64,000 bases of DNA from positions 2,274,001-2,338,000 of the forward strand of contig NZ_CP045403.1 in the NCBI RefSeq assembly GCF_009363695.1. The letters are read 5' to 3'. Made by a program: the position numbers and the translations under genes. The stretch's first letter is position 1. The number at the start of each line of letters is the position of its first letter. The notes under the pieces were generated by a model, which ran no database searches, was not told the DNA's origin, and was given only the letters and a program-made list of their open reading frames with translations. Origin of the DNA: Bacillus sp. THAF10 (GTDB lineage Bacteria > Bacillota > Bacilli > Bacillales > Bacillaceae_I). Below, piece after piece: positions 1 to 9,450 of this stretch.

Positions 1-116
1 TCCATAAACCTTTTAATAAACGTTGATTTCCCTGTACGAACAGCTCCTACGACCCCTAAATATATATCGCCGCCCGTACGTTCAGCGATATCTTTGAAAA
101 TATCTACTTTTTCCAA
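1..116 (-). CDS. spoIVA: SpoIVA, spore coat morphogenetic ATPase (N-terminal fragment)
   Basis: Only the first 38 codons are inside the window; the gene runs off the left edge. SpoIVA is the ATP-hydrolysing protein that polymerises on the forespore surface and forms the basement layer of the coat. The visible residues read MEKVDIFKDIAERTGG and then a Walker A loop, GAVRTGKST, near residues 24-32, as in the family. The start is a TTG at 114-116, preceded by a GGGAGGGAA ribosome binding site at suitable spacing; there is no competing ATG. A sigma-E type promoter lies about 70-100 bp upstream, in keeping with mother-cell expression. Confidence is high despite truncation because this N-terminus is very conserved. 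Confidence 0.95.
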   Translation of the reverse strand, partial: MEKVDIFKDIAERTGGDIYLGVVGAVRTGKSTFIKRFM

Positions 117-184
117 GTGATTCCCTCCCGACATTTATCTTGGGATATACATTTTCTAGTAAGAATAGAATCTATGACACTATA

Positions 185-215
185 TGTGTATGATGTTGTC
201 CTAATTAAATATGAC
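185..215 (-). promoter_or_regulatory. Sigma-E promoter of spoIVA
   Basis: On the minus strand GTCATATT (208-215) is followed after 15 bp by CATACACA (185-192). This fits the sigma-E pattern (GKCATATT, then CATACAMT) well and sits upstream of spoIVA, a known mother-cell gene. The transcription start has not been mapped. Confidence 0.75.
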
Positions 216-302
216 TATTTTTTCTTAGAAAATTTATCCCGCTATTATAAAAACAGTATATTTATCCATTTAGTAATTGGAGGTATTTTGTTTATTTTAA
301 AA

Positions 303-344
303 AAACAAAAACCCTTCTTTAGAATGTATTCTCTAAAAAAGGGT
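303..344 (-). terminator. Rho-independent terminator after yphF
   Basis: On the minus strand a 13-bp stem with one mismatch (311-323 with 332-344) is followed by TTTTTG and further T-rich sequence. It lies just downstream of the yphF stop. Confidence 0.8.
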
Positions 345-357
345 CTATGACTAAATT

Positions 358-1089
358 CTATTTCTTATCCATAATAATTGGTTCGTTGTTTTCGTCTATT
401 GTGTAAGGCAGAGAAAAAGCTGGGACAAATACAGAATTTTCAACAATGATAGAACGAATATCCTCGCCAGGTTGATAGGAGTGTTCATGTTCTTCTAAGT
501 ATTGATAAAGGTCTATAGAATAGTCGACCTGAACCTCCCCTTTGTTATTTAGAATAAACGGCAGATTCTTCCCTGAAATAGGACTTTCTGTAGTAGGCTC
601 ACTTTTATAGCCAAGCTTGTCCCAATCAATTTTGAACGCCTGATCATTGATGACTTCTTTTACAGGAGCAAACCCATTGTTAGCCCTCTTATACATGTCG
701 ATCCGAATGTTTATGTCTCTAACCTTTTCTGCCATGCGTAAATCAATTAGTTTGACTTTTGGGTCTTCTTCAACGTTTACAAGAACATACAAGTACACAC
801 CACCGCTTTCATACGCTGTTCCAGGCGCCTCTTGCATAAATCGTGGAGTGAGTTTATTAAAATCAATTGGATATTTTTGAAAAATCGGTGTAGACATGTC
901 CCTATCTTTAATTGGCAGAATGCCACCATTTGCTTCTTGATATTGGTCAACAGAGGTTTGAACAGCCTCTAGTTGGTCTAAATAAGGAACTTGATTTTGC
1001 GATAACCTTTCTTGTGGGTATAAACAGCCTGATAGCACGCTGCTTACCACAACCATTCCTACTAGTAGGAGGAACCTATTTAGATTCAT
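358..1089 (-). CDS. yphF: YphF-like sporulation-region lipoprotein
   Basis: Predicted lipoprotein of 243 residues. The N-terminus MNLNRFLLLVGMVVVSS is a hydrophobic signal ending in the lipobox LSGC, so the mature protein should be anchored on the outer face of the membrane. The remainder is soluble and rich in acidic residues, with two similar stretches containing an aromatic/Asn-Gly-Gly or Asn-Asn-Gly turn, suggesting an internal duplication. A start seven codons upstream is possible, but the AGGGTGG site lies 9 bp before the ATG chosen here. Position between spoIVA and a DUF2768 gene matches B. subtilis yphF. Its biochemical role is not known to me. Confidence 0.8.
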   Translation of the reverse strand: MNLNRFLLLVGMVVVSSVLSGCLYPQERLSQNQVPYLDQLEAVQTSVDQYQEANGGILPIKDRDMSTPIFQKYPIDFNKLTPRFMQEAPGTAYESGGVYLYVLVNVEEDPKVKLIDLRMAEKVRDINIRIDMYKRANNGFAPVKEVINDQAFKIDWDKLGYKSEPTTESPISGKNLPFILNNKGEVQVDYSIDLYQYLEEHEHSYQPGEDIRSIIVENSVFVPAFSLPYTIDENNEPIIMDKK

Positions 1090-1119
1090 AGTATTTTCCA
1101 CCCTTTGCATCTGTTCTTC

Positions 1120-1326
1120 TTATTGCTCTGGTACTGGACCGCTAAATACAACATAAAAAATTATTAGACCTGCAAGTACAATCAATAGAAAAGCAATTGT
1201 GTTTAAAATCCCTCTGATAATATTATTTTTGACTTTAAATCTTGTAAAATAGACCGTTAAAACAGAAATAATCATGAAGCCCATCGCAATGAATGAGATC
1301 CACATTTTCATCAATGCAGGTGACAT
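1120..1326 (-). CDS. yphE: YphE, DUF2768 small membrane protein
   Basis: Protein of 68 residues with two predicted membrane helices: roughly residues 7-27 (ISFIAMGFMIISVLTVYF) and 40-62 (TIAFLLIVLAGLIIFYVVF), joined by a short basic loop. Length and gene order (gpsA, this gene, yphF, spoIVA) match the DUF2768 protein YphE of Bacillus. The open frame extends 35 codons further upstream, but AGGAGAG sits properly before the ATG at 1326, so the short form is preferred. No function can be read from the sequence. Confidence 0.8.
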   Translation of the reverse strand: MSPALMKMWISFIAMGFMIISVLTVYFTRFKVKNNIIRGILNTIAFLLIVLAGLIIFYVVFSGPVPEQ

Positions 1327-1371
1327 CCTCATCTCTCCTTTTCCGTGAAACATTATAGCATAATATGTAAA

Positions 1372-1530
1372 AGAGCAAAAGCGCAAGGTATACGACGAAC
1401 ATGCGTTGTCTAGTTCCAGATGTAACTCCACTAGTCATAAGCCCTCTTTCCTTCAAAGGCCAAACAGCCTCCTGTAAAAAGCCTTCTTATGCTTGTTAGA
1501 CATGAACGAGCCGCTTCACTTTTCGTGCAA
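1372..1530. repeat. Degenerate copy of intergenic repeat family 1
   Basis: Resembles 41751-41915: both contain AAAAGCGCAA near the left end, then GTCATAAGCC, ACAGCCTCCTG, TCTTATGCTTGT and ACGAGCCGCTTCACTTTTCG in the same order and spacing. The ends (AAAAGCG and CGCTTCACTTTT) are imperfect inverted repeats, as in a MITE-like or hairpin-forming element. It contains no gene. Confidence 0.65.
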
Positions 1531-1561
1531 CAAACGCATTTTTGTTTGTTGATCTAAACAC

Positions 1562-1601
1562 AAAAAAAGCTGAAGCAAAAGGGGCCAACTTTGCTTCAGC
1601 G
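1562..1601 (-). terminator. Rho-independent terminator downstream of gpsA
   Basis: Perfect stem GCTGAAGCAAA / TTTGCTTCAGC around a 9-10 nt loop, followed on the minus strand by TTTTTTTG. It is the first terminator after the der-gpsA transcription unit. Confidence 0.85.
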
Positions 1602-1858
1602 CTATTAAAAGAAGACTAAATAATCCAATCCCACAGCTCAACCAGTGATATCCTCATACACATCTTATGCGACAACTATCATGCATGTATCGCCAAATGC
1701 CTATTTAAAGCAAAAAAGCTTGTAAAAATTATGGATTTTTACCCCTCTGCACCCTCCTATTGTTTCTTCTATATAAGTTATGCACGTTACCTAGATGGGT
1801 GTTTGTTTATCTTTTTAAAGGCATGGATTTGATGTTTTCACAGGACTAAGTCGCTTTA

Positions 1859-2890
1859 CTATCTTTCTCCAAGCAGTTGGGACAGATCATCAAGCTCTGT
1901 CGTCTTTGAACGGCTCATAAGCTCGTCCACGGCGTCTTTTGGATGCACATTATCAAAAAGAACATGGTAGAGTGCGGTAGTTAACGGCATTTTAACTTGA
2001 AGCTTTTGTGCCAGCTGATAGGCTGCTTTTGTTGTTCTTACACCTTCCACTACCATTCCCATATTTTCAAGTACTTCTTCTAGGTTCATCCCTTTTCCTA
2101 GCATATTCCCTGCACGCCAGTTTCTACTATGGACACTTGTACAAGTAACAATAAGATCGCCCATTCCCGTAAGGCCCAGGAAGGTCAATGGATTGGCACC
2201 AAGACAGCTGCCGAGGCGAGCAATTTCTGCAAGACCTCTAGTAATGAGGGCTGCTTTAGCATTATCTCCATAGCCTAGTCCATCTGTTATTCCTGCTGCT
2301 AAGGCAATAATATTTTTAAGGGAACCACCAATTTCTACACCAACAACATCAGTATTGGTATAAACACGGAAATGCTGGTTAATAAATAAGTCTTGCACTT
2401 TTTCAGCCGCTTCAATGTTTAAAGATGCGGCAGTTACCGTTGTTGGTTGACGCAAACTTACTTCTTCTGCATGACTTGGTCCTGACAATACCACAACGGC
2501 CTCTCTGATAGCTTCTGGTAGTTCCTCTTCAATTATTTCTGATACTCGTAAATGTGAATCCGGTTCTATTCCCTTACTAACATGAACAAAGAGGGTAGGG
2601 GACGTTACATACTGCTTTACTTTTTGACAAACCTCTCTCATTGCTTTTGTTGGGACGGCTAATACGATCGCCTCTACTTCTTGAACAGCTTCCTCTATGG
2701 AAGTATATCCAACTATATTATTGGAAAGCTTTATGCCCTTTAAATACTTTTCATTTGTGTGGCTAGTGTTGATTTCTTCAATTTGAGCTTGCTTATGCCC
2801 CCATAAGCATACTTTATGATTATTATCTGCAAGGACCATCGCTAGAGCTGTCCCCCAGCTACCTGCTCCTAGAACAGCAACTTTTTTCAT
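1859..2890 (-). CDS. gpsA: NAD(P)H-dependent glycerol-3-phosphate dehydrogenase
   Basis: GpsA reduces dihydroxyacetone phosphate to sn-glycerol 3-phosphate, the backbone for phospholipid synthesis, in the cytosol. The 343 residues are the normal family length. The Rossmann loop [10 protein letters not shown] is at 8-17, the substrate motif VSKGIEP at 104-110 carries one conserved lysine (K106), and the catalytic lysine lies in [13 protein letters not shown] (K192). The C-terminal helical domain includes [14 protein letters not shown]. It lies 18 bp downstream of der and is probably cotranscribed with it, as in B. subtilis. Confidence 0.97.
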   Translation of the reverse strand: MKKVAVLGAGSWGTALAMVLADNNHKVCLWGHKQAQIEEINTSHTNEKYLKGIKLSNNIVGYTSIEEAVQEVEAIVLAVPTKAMREVCQKVKQYVTSPTLFVHVSKGIEPDSHLRVSEIIEEELPEAIREAVVVLSGPSHAEEVSLRQPTTVTAASLNIEAAEKVQDLFINQHFRVYTNTDVVGVEIGGSLKNIIALAAGITDGLGYGDNAKAALITRGLAEIARLGSCLGANPLTFLGLTGMGDLIVTCTSVHSRNWRAGNMLGKGMNLEEVLENMGMVVEGVRTTKAAYQLAQKLQVKMPLTTALYHVLFDNVHPKDAVDELMSRSKTTELDDLSQLLGER

Positions 2891-2908
2891 AGTTTCACCA
2901 ACCTATTA

Positions 2909-4219
2909 TTATTTTCGTGGTCGTGCAATAATTCTTATCGGTGTTCCTTCAAAACCAAATGCATCTCTAATACGGTTTTCCAAAAAGCGTTTATAAGAGA
3001 AGTGTAATAGCTCGGGATCGTTGACAAAAATCACAAAAGTTGGCGGTTTCACTGCTACTTGAGTGGCATAATAAATTTTCAAGCGTTGTCCTTTGTCCGT
3101 TGGTGTTGGGTTCATTGCAACTGCATCCATAATGACATCGTTTAATACCGTAGTAACAACACGCATGGAATGATTTTCACTAGCTTGATCAATTTTAGGA
3201 ATCAGCGTATGAATACGTTTCTTTGTTTTTGCAGAAAGAAATACAATAGGTGCGTAATCAAGAAAGAGAAAATGGTCACGAATCTTTTGTTCAAAAGCTT
3301 TCATTGTTTTATCATCTTTATCGACCGCATCCCATTTATTTACGACGACCACAATAGCACGACCTGCCTCATGCGCATAGCCAGCAATTTTTTTATCTTG
3401 CTCGATAATGCCTTCTTCTCCATCAATGACAACTAAGACGACATCTGAACGTTCAATGGCACGCAATGCACGTAAAACGCTATATTTTTCGGTTGTCTCG
3501 TATACTTTCCCTTTTTTACGCATACCTGCTGTGTCAATAATGACGTAATCTTTCCCGTCGTACTTATATGGGGTATCAATCGCATCCCTAGTTGTTCCTG
3601 CAACATTACTAACAATTACTCTTTCTTCTCCAAGAAGTGCATTCACCAATGAGGATTTTCCCACGTTGGGTCTTCCGATTAAGGAGAATTTTATCGTGTC
3701 TTCATCATATTCTTCTTCAGCCTTTTTCGGGAAGTTTGCAACAACAAGGTCCAAGAGATCTCCAAGCCCTAAACCATGTGATCCAGAAATCGGAACAGGC
3801 TCCCCAAAACCTAATGCATAAAAATCATACAGGTTCTCTCTCATATCAGGGTTGTCTACCTTGTTAACAGCAACAACGACTGGTTTGTTTGAACGATATA
3901 AAATCTTCGCTACTTGTTCGTCAGCAGTAGTCAATCCTTCTCTACCATTTGTCATAAAGATAATTACATCTGCTTCATCAATGGCTATTTCTGCTTGTTC
4001 ACGGATTTGTGTCATAAAAGGCGCATCGCTAATTTCGATTCCACCAGTATCAATAAGGTTAAAATATTGGTTTAACCATTCGCCAGAGCTATATATTCTA
4101 TCTCTCGTCACACCAGGTATATCTTCTACAATAGAAATTCTTTCTCCTACAATTCTGTTAAAAATCGTGGATTTCCCCACATTTGGTCTTCCTACTATCG
4201 CTACGGTTGGTTTTGGCAT
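2909..4219 (-). CDS. der: Ribosome-assembly GTPase Der (EngA)
   Basis: Der is an essential GTPase with two tandem GTPase domains that acts in 50S ribosomal subunit maturation. The first P-loop GRPNVGKS is at residues 10-17 with DTGG and NKVD motifs following; the second GRPNVGKSS is near residue 180, with DTAG and NKWD. A C-terminal KH-like domain completes the protein, which ends in a basic tail. A GTG three codons upstream overlaps the ribosome binding site (GGGAGGG), so the ATG giving [10 protein letters not shown] is chosen. It forms a unit with gpsA. Confidence 0.97.
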   Translation of the reverse strand: MPKPTVAIVGRPNVGKSTIFNRIVGERISIVEDIPGVTRDRIYSSGEWLNQYFNLIDTGGIEISDAPFMTQIREQAEIAIDEADVIIFMTNGREGLTTADEQVAKILYRSNKPVVVAVNKVDNPDMRENLYDFYALGFGEPVPISGSHGLGLGDLLDLVVANFPKKAEEEYDEDTIKFSLIGRPNVGKSSLVNALLGEERVIVSNVAGTTRDAIDTPYKYDGKDYVIIDTAGMRKKGKVYETTEKYSVLRALRAIERSDVVLVVIDGEEGIIEQDKKIAGYAHEAGRAIVVVVNKWDAVDKDDKTMKAFEQKIRDHFLFLDYAPIVFLSAKTKKRIHTLIPKIDQASENHSMRVVTTVLNDVIMDAVAMNPTPTDKGQRLKIYYATQVAVKPPTFVIFVNDPELLHFSYKRFLENRIRDAFGFEGTPIRIIARPRK

Positions 4220-4391
4220 AACAACCACCCTCCCAATCTATTCTGTTGATGTATGTAATGTTATTTTCTTAGTTTATACAAAAATGCCGATAAAATAAAT
4301 AATTTCCCTTGTCTCATTAAAAGAACCCTCCTGTATTAGGAAGGTCTAACTTGACTATCTTAACACTATTCAACAAAAGAAGGAAGCATTT

Positions 4392-4586
4392 TTAATGCTT
4401 CACGATAATATACATCTCCTCCCCTAGTCCATGAGCAATGCCATCAAGAATGGCCTCAAGATTTGCAGAGATGAACTCCATCTCTTCTTTTGACTCACAT
4501 AAAAACACAGGAGCTCCCCCACCAATTTTCGAGGCATTTGTCGTTATAACAGCTAGTATGTATTTTTGAAGCTCTACACTACTCAT
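4392..4586 (-). CDS. Small partner (capping subunit) of the YIEGIA membrane protein
   Basis: A 64-residue soluble protein starting MSSVELQKYILAVITTNASKIGGGAPVF in outline and ending IIVKH. It overlaps the 3' end of the YIEGIA-domain gene by 8 bp, so the two are translationally coupled. Small proteins of this kind next to YIEGIA genes are known in NCBI protein families as capping complex subunit for YIEGIA; I assign it on pairing and size. No catalytic motif is visible. Context between yphA and der fits a forespore or spore-envelope role, but this is inference. Confidence 0.7.
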   Translation of the reverse strand: MSSVELQKYILAVITTNASKIGGGAPVFLCESKEEMEFISANLEAILDGIAHGLGEEMYIIVKH

Positions 4587-5472
4587 GCTTATTCACCTTT
4601 TCTTTCAGGTGCTTTGTGGGCATTCTTATCGCATTTTCAAGCGTTGGTACACGTTCTAAAATCGCTATCCCAACGTCTAGGTCCTGCTCTTGAGGAAGTA
4701 GAAATACCCCCACTCTACCGTCATCTAAATCTCTTTTTGCTAGTGGAACGAGTGCAGGTGTTCCTGAATCTCGATACACACCAAGTGCTGTCGACATATC
4801 ATGTAATATCGCCTGTCTTTGCCCTAGATTAGCAATCGTACTTCTTGCATTGAAATTTTTTGGCGTTAAAATAAATCCCATTCCGTACCTTAATACTTCT
4901 TTTTGCCTTTGGGGGAGACCTATATTCATAATGTAAATGTTATCAACATAAAGCCCAGCCCCCTCAAAATGAGGCTTTACATATTCTATATCGACAATGT
5001 CCTTCAAATTGCCTCCTGTCATTAATTTATGGGAAGTCAAGGCTGCCAGAAGTCCCACAACTATTCCAACCCATAAATTAGCCGCTAAATAGGCTAACGT
5101 TGACAAAAATGCCGTAATCATGACCAAGTAATTTCTACCTTCAAAAGCGATGGCAATTCCTTCAATATAGGTGCTTCCTCTAGGGACTAATTCATAGGAA
5201 TCCAGTTCTGTAAGCGTATTTCGTTCCATGTTTCTGACATCACGAAATTGTGAAGCAGCCAATGCTAAAAAGGTTATTGCTGCAAACTCTTGTTCCATAA
5301 TCGCAGGAACAGCAATGGTACCTAGTCCAGAAGCAATAAATGCAAGCGATAAATGAATGATTTTCCCGTGAAGGTATGTGGGATACTGACGATAATCCGT
5401 TACCAGCATATATAATCTTGTTATTAGTCCAACGATTACACCAAAAATGATGGGGTACGTATATTCGTTCAT
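4579..5472 (-). CDS. yphB: YphB, YIEGIA-domain multipass membrane protein
   Basis: Protein of 297 residues containing the family signature YIEGIA in GSTYIEGIAIAFEGRNYL. About four or five hydrophobic segments occupy the first two thirds (for example FGVIVGLITRLYML and LAFIASGLGTIAVPAI), followed by a soluble C-terminal domain. The ATG at 5472 has AAGGAG 8 bp upstream and overlaps the yphA stop in an ATGA arrangement, so the longer open frame upstream is not used. B. subtilis carries the orthologue yphB between yphA and der. The molecular function is uncertain; the conserved company of sporulation genes suggests a spore role. Confidence 0.8.
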   Translation of the reverse strand: MNEYTYPIIFGVIVGLITRLYMLVTDYRQYPTYLHGKIIHLSLAFIASGLGTIAVPAIMEQEFAAITFLALAASQFRDVRNMERNTLTELDSYELVPRGSTYIEGIAIAFEGRNYLVMITAFLSTLAYLAANLWVGIVVGLLAALTSHKLMTGGNLKDIVDIEYVKPHFEGAGLYVDNIYIMNIGLPQRQKEVLRYGMGFILTPKNFNARSTIANLGQRQAILHDMSTALGVYRDSGTPALVPLAKRDLDDGRVGVFLLPQEQDLDVGIAILERVPTLENAIRMPTKHLKEKVNKHE

Positions 5473-6074
5473 CCTTGTTTCTCCTTCACACGTTTTTGTA
5501 TGACAGCATCCAAGTAAACTGTAATCGTTTCGAACAATACCCACGTGGACATGCCTGCCAATGAAAGGGTGAGAACTGCTAGAAAATCAAATTCGCCCAT
5601 AACAGAATACGCAAAAACATTCTTCCATAATAAACATTTAAAGATCTCTCCTTGCGTAATGCCAGCAAGCATAAATACAAATCTCTCCATCCTACCTTTA
5701 AACAACATTAGCGCTAAATATAATAGGATAAAAGAAAGCAACCATGTTCGATTAAACAAAATCCAAACAGGGTCAAAAATCTCAAAAATGCAAAAACAAA
5801 CATATGCTAAAGATAATGTTGTAATGGACAGGTAAAGTAGTATGTACTTTTGCTTCATCGTTTTTATTAATAAAATGAAGGAAGTTGCCAGTATAACCAA
5901 AAAAGCAACATTTGTAGTAAAACCAAAAATGTCTACATACGTAGTAGAGCTTGCAATAAGTAATAACAAAACAACAGATAGAAACGTTCTGATGGTTGAT
6001 TTTTGGAAAAAGAATGTACTTATAATCCAAACAACCCAGCATAAAAAATAGAAATATAAACCCGCAGATTCCAT
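5469..6074 (-). CDS. yphA: YphA, multipass membrane protein
   Basis: Protein of 201 residues made almost entirely of hydrophobic helices (about six), beginning MESAGLYFYFLCWVVW. An AGAGGAGGGG site 9 bp ahead supports this ATG over one eight codons upstream. It overlaps the following YIEGIA gene by 4 bp and is surely cotranscribed with it. Position next to ypzI and fni matches B. subtilis yphA. No motif points to a transport or enzyme activity. Confidence 0.8.
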   Translation of the reverse strand: MESAGLYFYFLCWVVWIISTFFFQKSTIRTFLSVVLLLLIASSTTYVDIFGFTTNVAFLVILATSFILLIKTMKQKYILLYLSITTLSLAYVCFCIFEIFDPVWILFNRTWLLSFILLYLALMLFKGRMERFVFMLAGITQGEIFKCLLWKNVFAYSVMGEFDFLAVLTLSLAGMSTWVLFETITVYLDAVIQKRVKEKQG

Positions 6075-6204
6075 ATGCAGTTCCCCTCCTCTCACCATCT
6101 CATTATGCCTAATAATCCCGAAAGCTAATCATGATCAAGTGTATGTTTTTGATCGGAAGGCAAATAATAAATGTCAGTTGAAATAGAAAGAGGTGAATGG
6201 TCAC

Positions 6205-6336
6205 ATGGGAAAAGATCGTCAAGAAAAAAAGCTAAAGGAACAAAGAAGAACGGAATCTGATCGTGATCAATCTTTAAAATATCCAGGAGCAACTGCAATG
6301 GAAGGGCCTGAAGAAGCAAGAAAGCGCAATGAATAG
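6205..6336 (+). CDS. ypzI: YpzI family small protein
   Basis: A 43-residue, highly charged protein starting MGKDRQEKKLKEQRR, with the conserved core YPGATAMEGPEEARK. It has a good ribosome binding site (AGAGGTGA) 8 bp before the ATG and is followed at once by a terminator. It sits on the opposite strand between yphA and fni, where Bacillus genomes carry ypzI. The N-terminal half is likely helical and basic and the C-terminal half resembles small acid-soluble-like peptides, but its function is unknown. Confidence 0.85.
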   Translation: MGKDRQEKKLKEQRRTESDRDQSLKYPGATAMEGPEEARKRNE

Positions 6337-6337
6337 G

Positions 6338-6380
6338 AAAAACGCCTGTTCGCCAAAGAGACGTACAGGCGTTTTATTTT
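6338..6380. terminator. Bidirectional terminator between ypzI and fni
   Basis: AAAACGCCTGT pairs with ACAGGCGTTTT around a 16-nt loop. T-runs on both strands allow it to serve the convergent ypzI and fni genes. Confidence 0.85.
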
Positions 6381-6389
6381 GAGAAAATA

Positions 6390-7460
<1,071 letters not shown>

Positions 7461-7470
7461 TTATTGTTAA

Positions 7471-8613
7471 TTATTTTTTTAGCTTGCTTAATTTATCGCC
7501 AATCATCTCACCAAGCTGAAAACCACCGGAATCATCCTGTTGATTGTATTGACTGTAGTCTTCTTCTTCAGGTTCTTCTAATTCACGGATACTTAAAGAG
7601 ATCCGTTGTTCCGCTTCGTTCACATCAAGTACCTTTACCTTTACAGTGTCCCCTTCGGATAATACCTCGTGAGGAGTACCAATGTGTTTATTTGATATTT
7701 GAGATATATGAACAAGTCCTTCTACGCCAGGCAACACTTCAACAAAGGCACCAAAGGAAACAAGTCGTTTCACTACACCTTCTGTAACACTGCCTGTAGA
7801 AAGCTTTTCAGATACTTGAGACCATGGTCCAGGTAAAGTTTCTTTAATGGACAAGGAGATTCTCTCATTATCGCGATCCACGCTAAGCACCTTTACATTT
7901 ACCTTTTGACCTTCTGTAACTACCTCCGAAGGCTTGCCAACATGCTCATAGGACAATTGAGAAATATGGACTAATCCGTCAACGCCACCGATATCAACAA
8001 ATGCACCGAAATCTGTGATACGTTGAACTGTTCCCTCTAAAACCTGACCTGTTTGTATAGTTTCTAGCAATTGTTGTTTTTTATTCTGCATTTCTTCTTC
8101 CACCACAGCACGGTGCGAAAGAATGACACGATTCTTTTCTTTTTCTAATTCTACTACTTTAAAGGTTAGAGTTTTGCCTTTATAATCTGAAAAATCATCT
8201 ACAAAATAGTTTTCAACAAGAGAGGCTGGTACAAATCCTCGAACTCCTAGATCTACCACAAGTCCGCCTTTTACAACATCCTTAATTTCTGCCTCGAAAA
8301 CTTCTTTTGTTTCAAATTTCTTTTGCAAATCTTCCCATGCTAAGTCAGCATCTACCGCTTTTTTAGAAAGTACTAAAAGCTCTTCTTCCACCTTTGTTAC
8401 TTTCAATTGCAGTTCCTGACCTTCGCTAACCACATCTGTTGCTTTCTCCACGTGGAGACTAGACAGTTCACTAATTGGAATGATTCCGTCCAATTTACTG
8501 CCTTCAATTGATACTAATACTTGCTTTTCTTCGACTTTGGTAACCGTACCAGTCACCTTGTCGCCAACTTCGAGATTATTAATTTCTACTTGATTCATGT
8601 CTTCTGCCATCAT
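7471..8613 (-). CDS. ypfD: YpfD, S1-domain RNA-binding protein (RpsA homologue)
   Basis: A 380-residue protein with four tandem S1 RNA-binding folds, roughly residues 14-80, 97-165, 185-255 and 270-340. The third and fourth carry the familiar GAFVDIGGVDGLVHISQLSY and GAFVEVLPGVEGLVHISQIS patterns. It corresponds to ribosomal protein S1 homologues of Bacillus, which are shorter than the six-domain E. coli S1 and non-essential in B. subtilis. GGAGG lies 5 bp before the first ATG and 8 bp before the second. A 26-bp palindrome lies about 110 bp upstream. Confidence 0.92.
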   Translation of the reverse strand: MMAEDMNQVEINNLEVGDKVTGTVTKVEEKQVLVSIEGSKLDGIIPISELSSLHVEKATDVVSEGQELQLKVTKVEEELLVLSKKAVDADLAWEDLQKKFETKEVFEAEIKDVVKGGLVVDLGVRGFVPASLVENYFVDDFSDYKGKTLTFKVVELEKEKNRVILSHRAVVEEEMQNKKQQLLETIQTGQVLEGTVQRITDFGAFVDIGGVDGLVHISQLSYEHVGKPSEVVTEGQKVNVKVLSVDRDNERISLSIKETLPGPWSQVSEKLSTGSVTEGVVKRLVSFGAFVEVLPGVEGLVHISQISNKHIGTPHEVLSEGDTVKVKVLDVNEAEQRISLSIRELEEPEEEDYSQYNQQDDSGGFQLGEMIGDKLSKLKK

Positions 8614-8724
8614 TATTACCTCCTCTGTACAAACCAGCTAATCCATTATTTATGTAAGTAAAGGCAAATTAAATGCCAAAACATACGTACTTAACATGAG
8701 TTGATTTTGTTTTGTGTAATAATT

Positions 8725-8750
8725 AATAAACTAATGTACATTAATTTATT
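8725..8750. promoter_or_regulatory. 26-bp palindrome upstream of ypfD
   Basis: AATAAA, then the perfect 12-bp palindrome TAATGTACATTA, then TTTATT, with one unpaired base on each side. It lies in the AT-rich gap between plsC and ypfD. It could be an operator for a dimeric regulator, but no family consensus is recognised. Confidence 0.4.
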
Positions 8751-8866
8751 TGATTGAACAGACAGATCAATTAGAACTGTCGATTGAAACAAATTACTAC
8801 AAAATTTTAGTTTCCTTCTACTAACTTCTAATAAATACTACATTTTGTCAAGTCAAAACTCTTAAA

Positions 8867-9448
8867 CTATTTGTTTTTTTCAATCAATTCTCTAATAGCG
8901 TTCATCACTATAATGGTTGCTTCCTCAGCCGAAATCTTATTCTGGCGATGCTCATCAAAGTTTAATGGCTTTCCGTAAACAACCCTTAGCGGTTGAAACC
9001 TTTTGTAGGGGCCAATAATCGCACAAGGAACCACAACTGCATCCGATCGAAGTGCAAAAAAGCCAGCACCAGCAAGACCTTTTCCTAGTTCTCCATTTTT
9101 ACTTCTCGTACCTTCGGGAAAAAGTCCTAAAACATGGCCTTCTTTTAATACTTTAAGCGCATTTCTTAAGGCCTCTCTATCGCTCATGCCTCTTTTAACA
9201 GGAAAAGCGTGTAATTTTGGGAGAATTGTTTTAAGAATAGGCACACGAAACACTTCTTCTTTTGCCATGAAATGAACCGTTCTTGGTGAAGTAATCCCTA
9301 CAACCGGTGGATCTAGATTATCAATATGATTGGCACATAACAAAACGGCTCCATCCTTTGGAACGTTTTCTAAGCCCTCCACCTTTATTCTATATAAGGG
9401 CTTTAAAATAGTAGAAACAATAAACTTGGCAAATGAGTAAAAAGTCAT
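8867..9448 (-). CDS. plsC: 1-acyl-sn-glycerol-3-phosphate acyltransferase
   Basis: PlsC makes phosphatidic acid by acylating lysophosphatidate at the membrane surface. The acyltransferase HX4D motif is H41-IDNL-D46 and the substrate motif FPEGTRS is at 110-116; both are intact in this 193-residue protein. Two short N-terminal hydrophobic stretches would attach it to the membrane. It starts 3 bp after the cmk stop and is cotranscribed with cmk. Proximity to cmk and ypfD is a common Bacillales arrangement. Confidence 0.92.
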   Translation of the reverse strand: MTFYSFAKFIVSTILKPLYRIKVEGLENVPKDGAVLLCANHIDNLDPPVVGITSPRTVHFMAKEEVFRVPILKTILPKLHAFPVKRGMSDREALRNALKVLKEGHVLGLFPEGTRSKNGELGKGLAGAGFFALRSDAVVVPCAIIGPYKRFQPLRVVYGKPLNFDEHRQNKISAEEATIIVMNAIRELIEKNK

Positions 9449-9450
9449 TA

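Larger units (their letters stand above)
1327..1858. other. Intergenic region between gpsA and yphE
   Basis: This 532-bp gap holds a degenerate intergenic repeat (about 1372-1530) and a strong minus-strand terminator (1562-1601). The remaining roughly 250 bp next to gpsA shows no open frame with a ribosome binding site. I looked for a small sporulation gene of the SpoVIF type sometimes found beside gpsA and did not find one. Confidence 0.6.

Noticed and set aside
117..350. 77-codon plus-strand frame between spoIVA and yphF
   Set aside because: No ribosome binding site; it covers the spoIVA promoter and the yphF terminator and is AT-rich by chance.
1235..1456. 73-codon minus-strand frame overlapping yphE
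   Set aside because: The yphE frame has two clear membrane helices and a ribosome binding site; this frame is its alternative reading.
1602..1858. Search for a SpoVIF-like gene beside gpsA
   Set aside because: All frames on the minus strand are broken by stops, and no start codon with a ribosome binding site opens a frame of useful length.
3852..4298. 148-codon frame antisense to der
   Set aside because: It is the shadow of the conserved der coding sequence, with no ribosome binding site.
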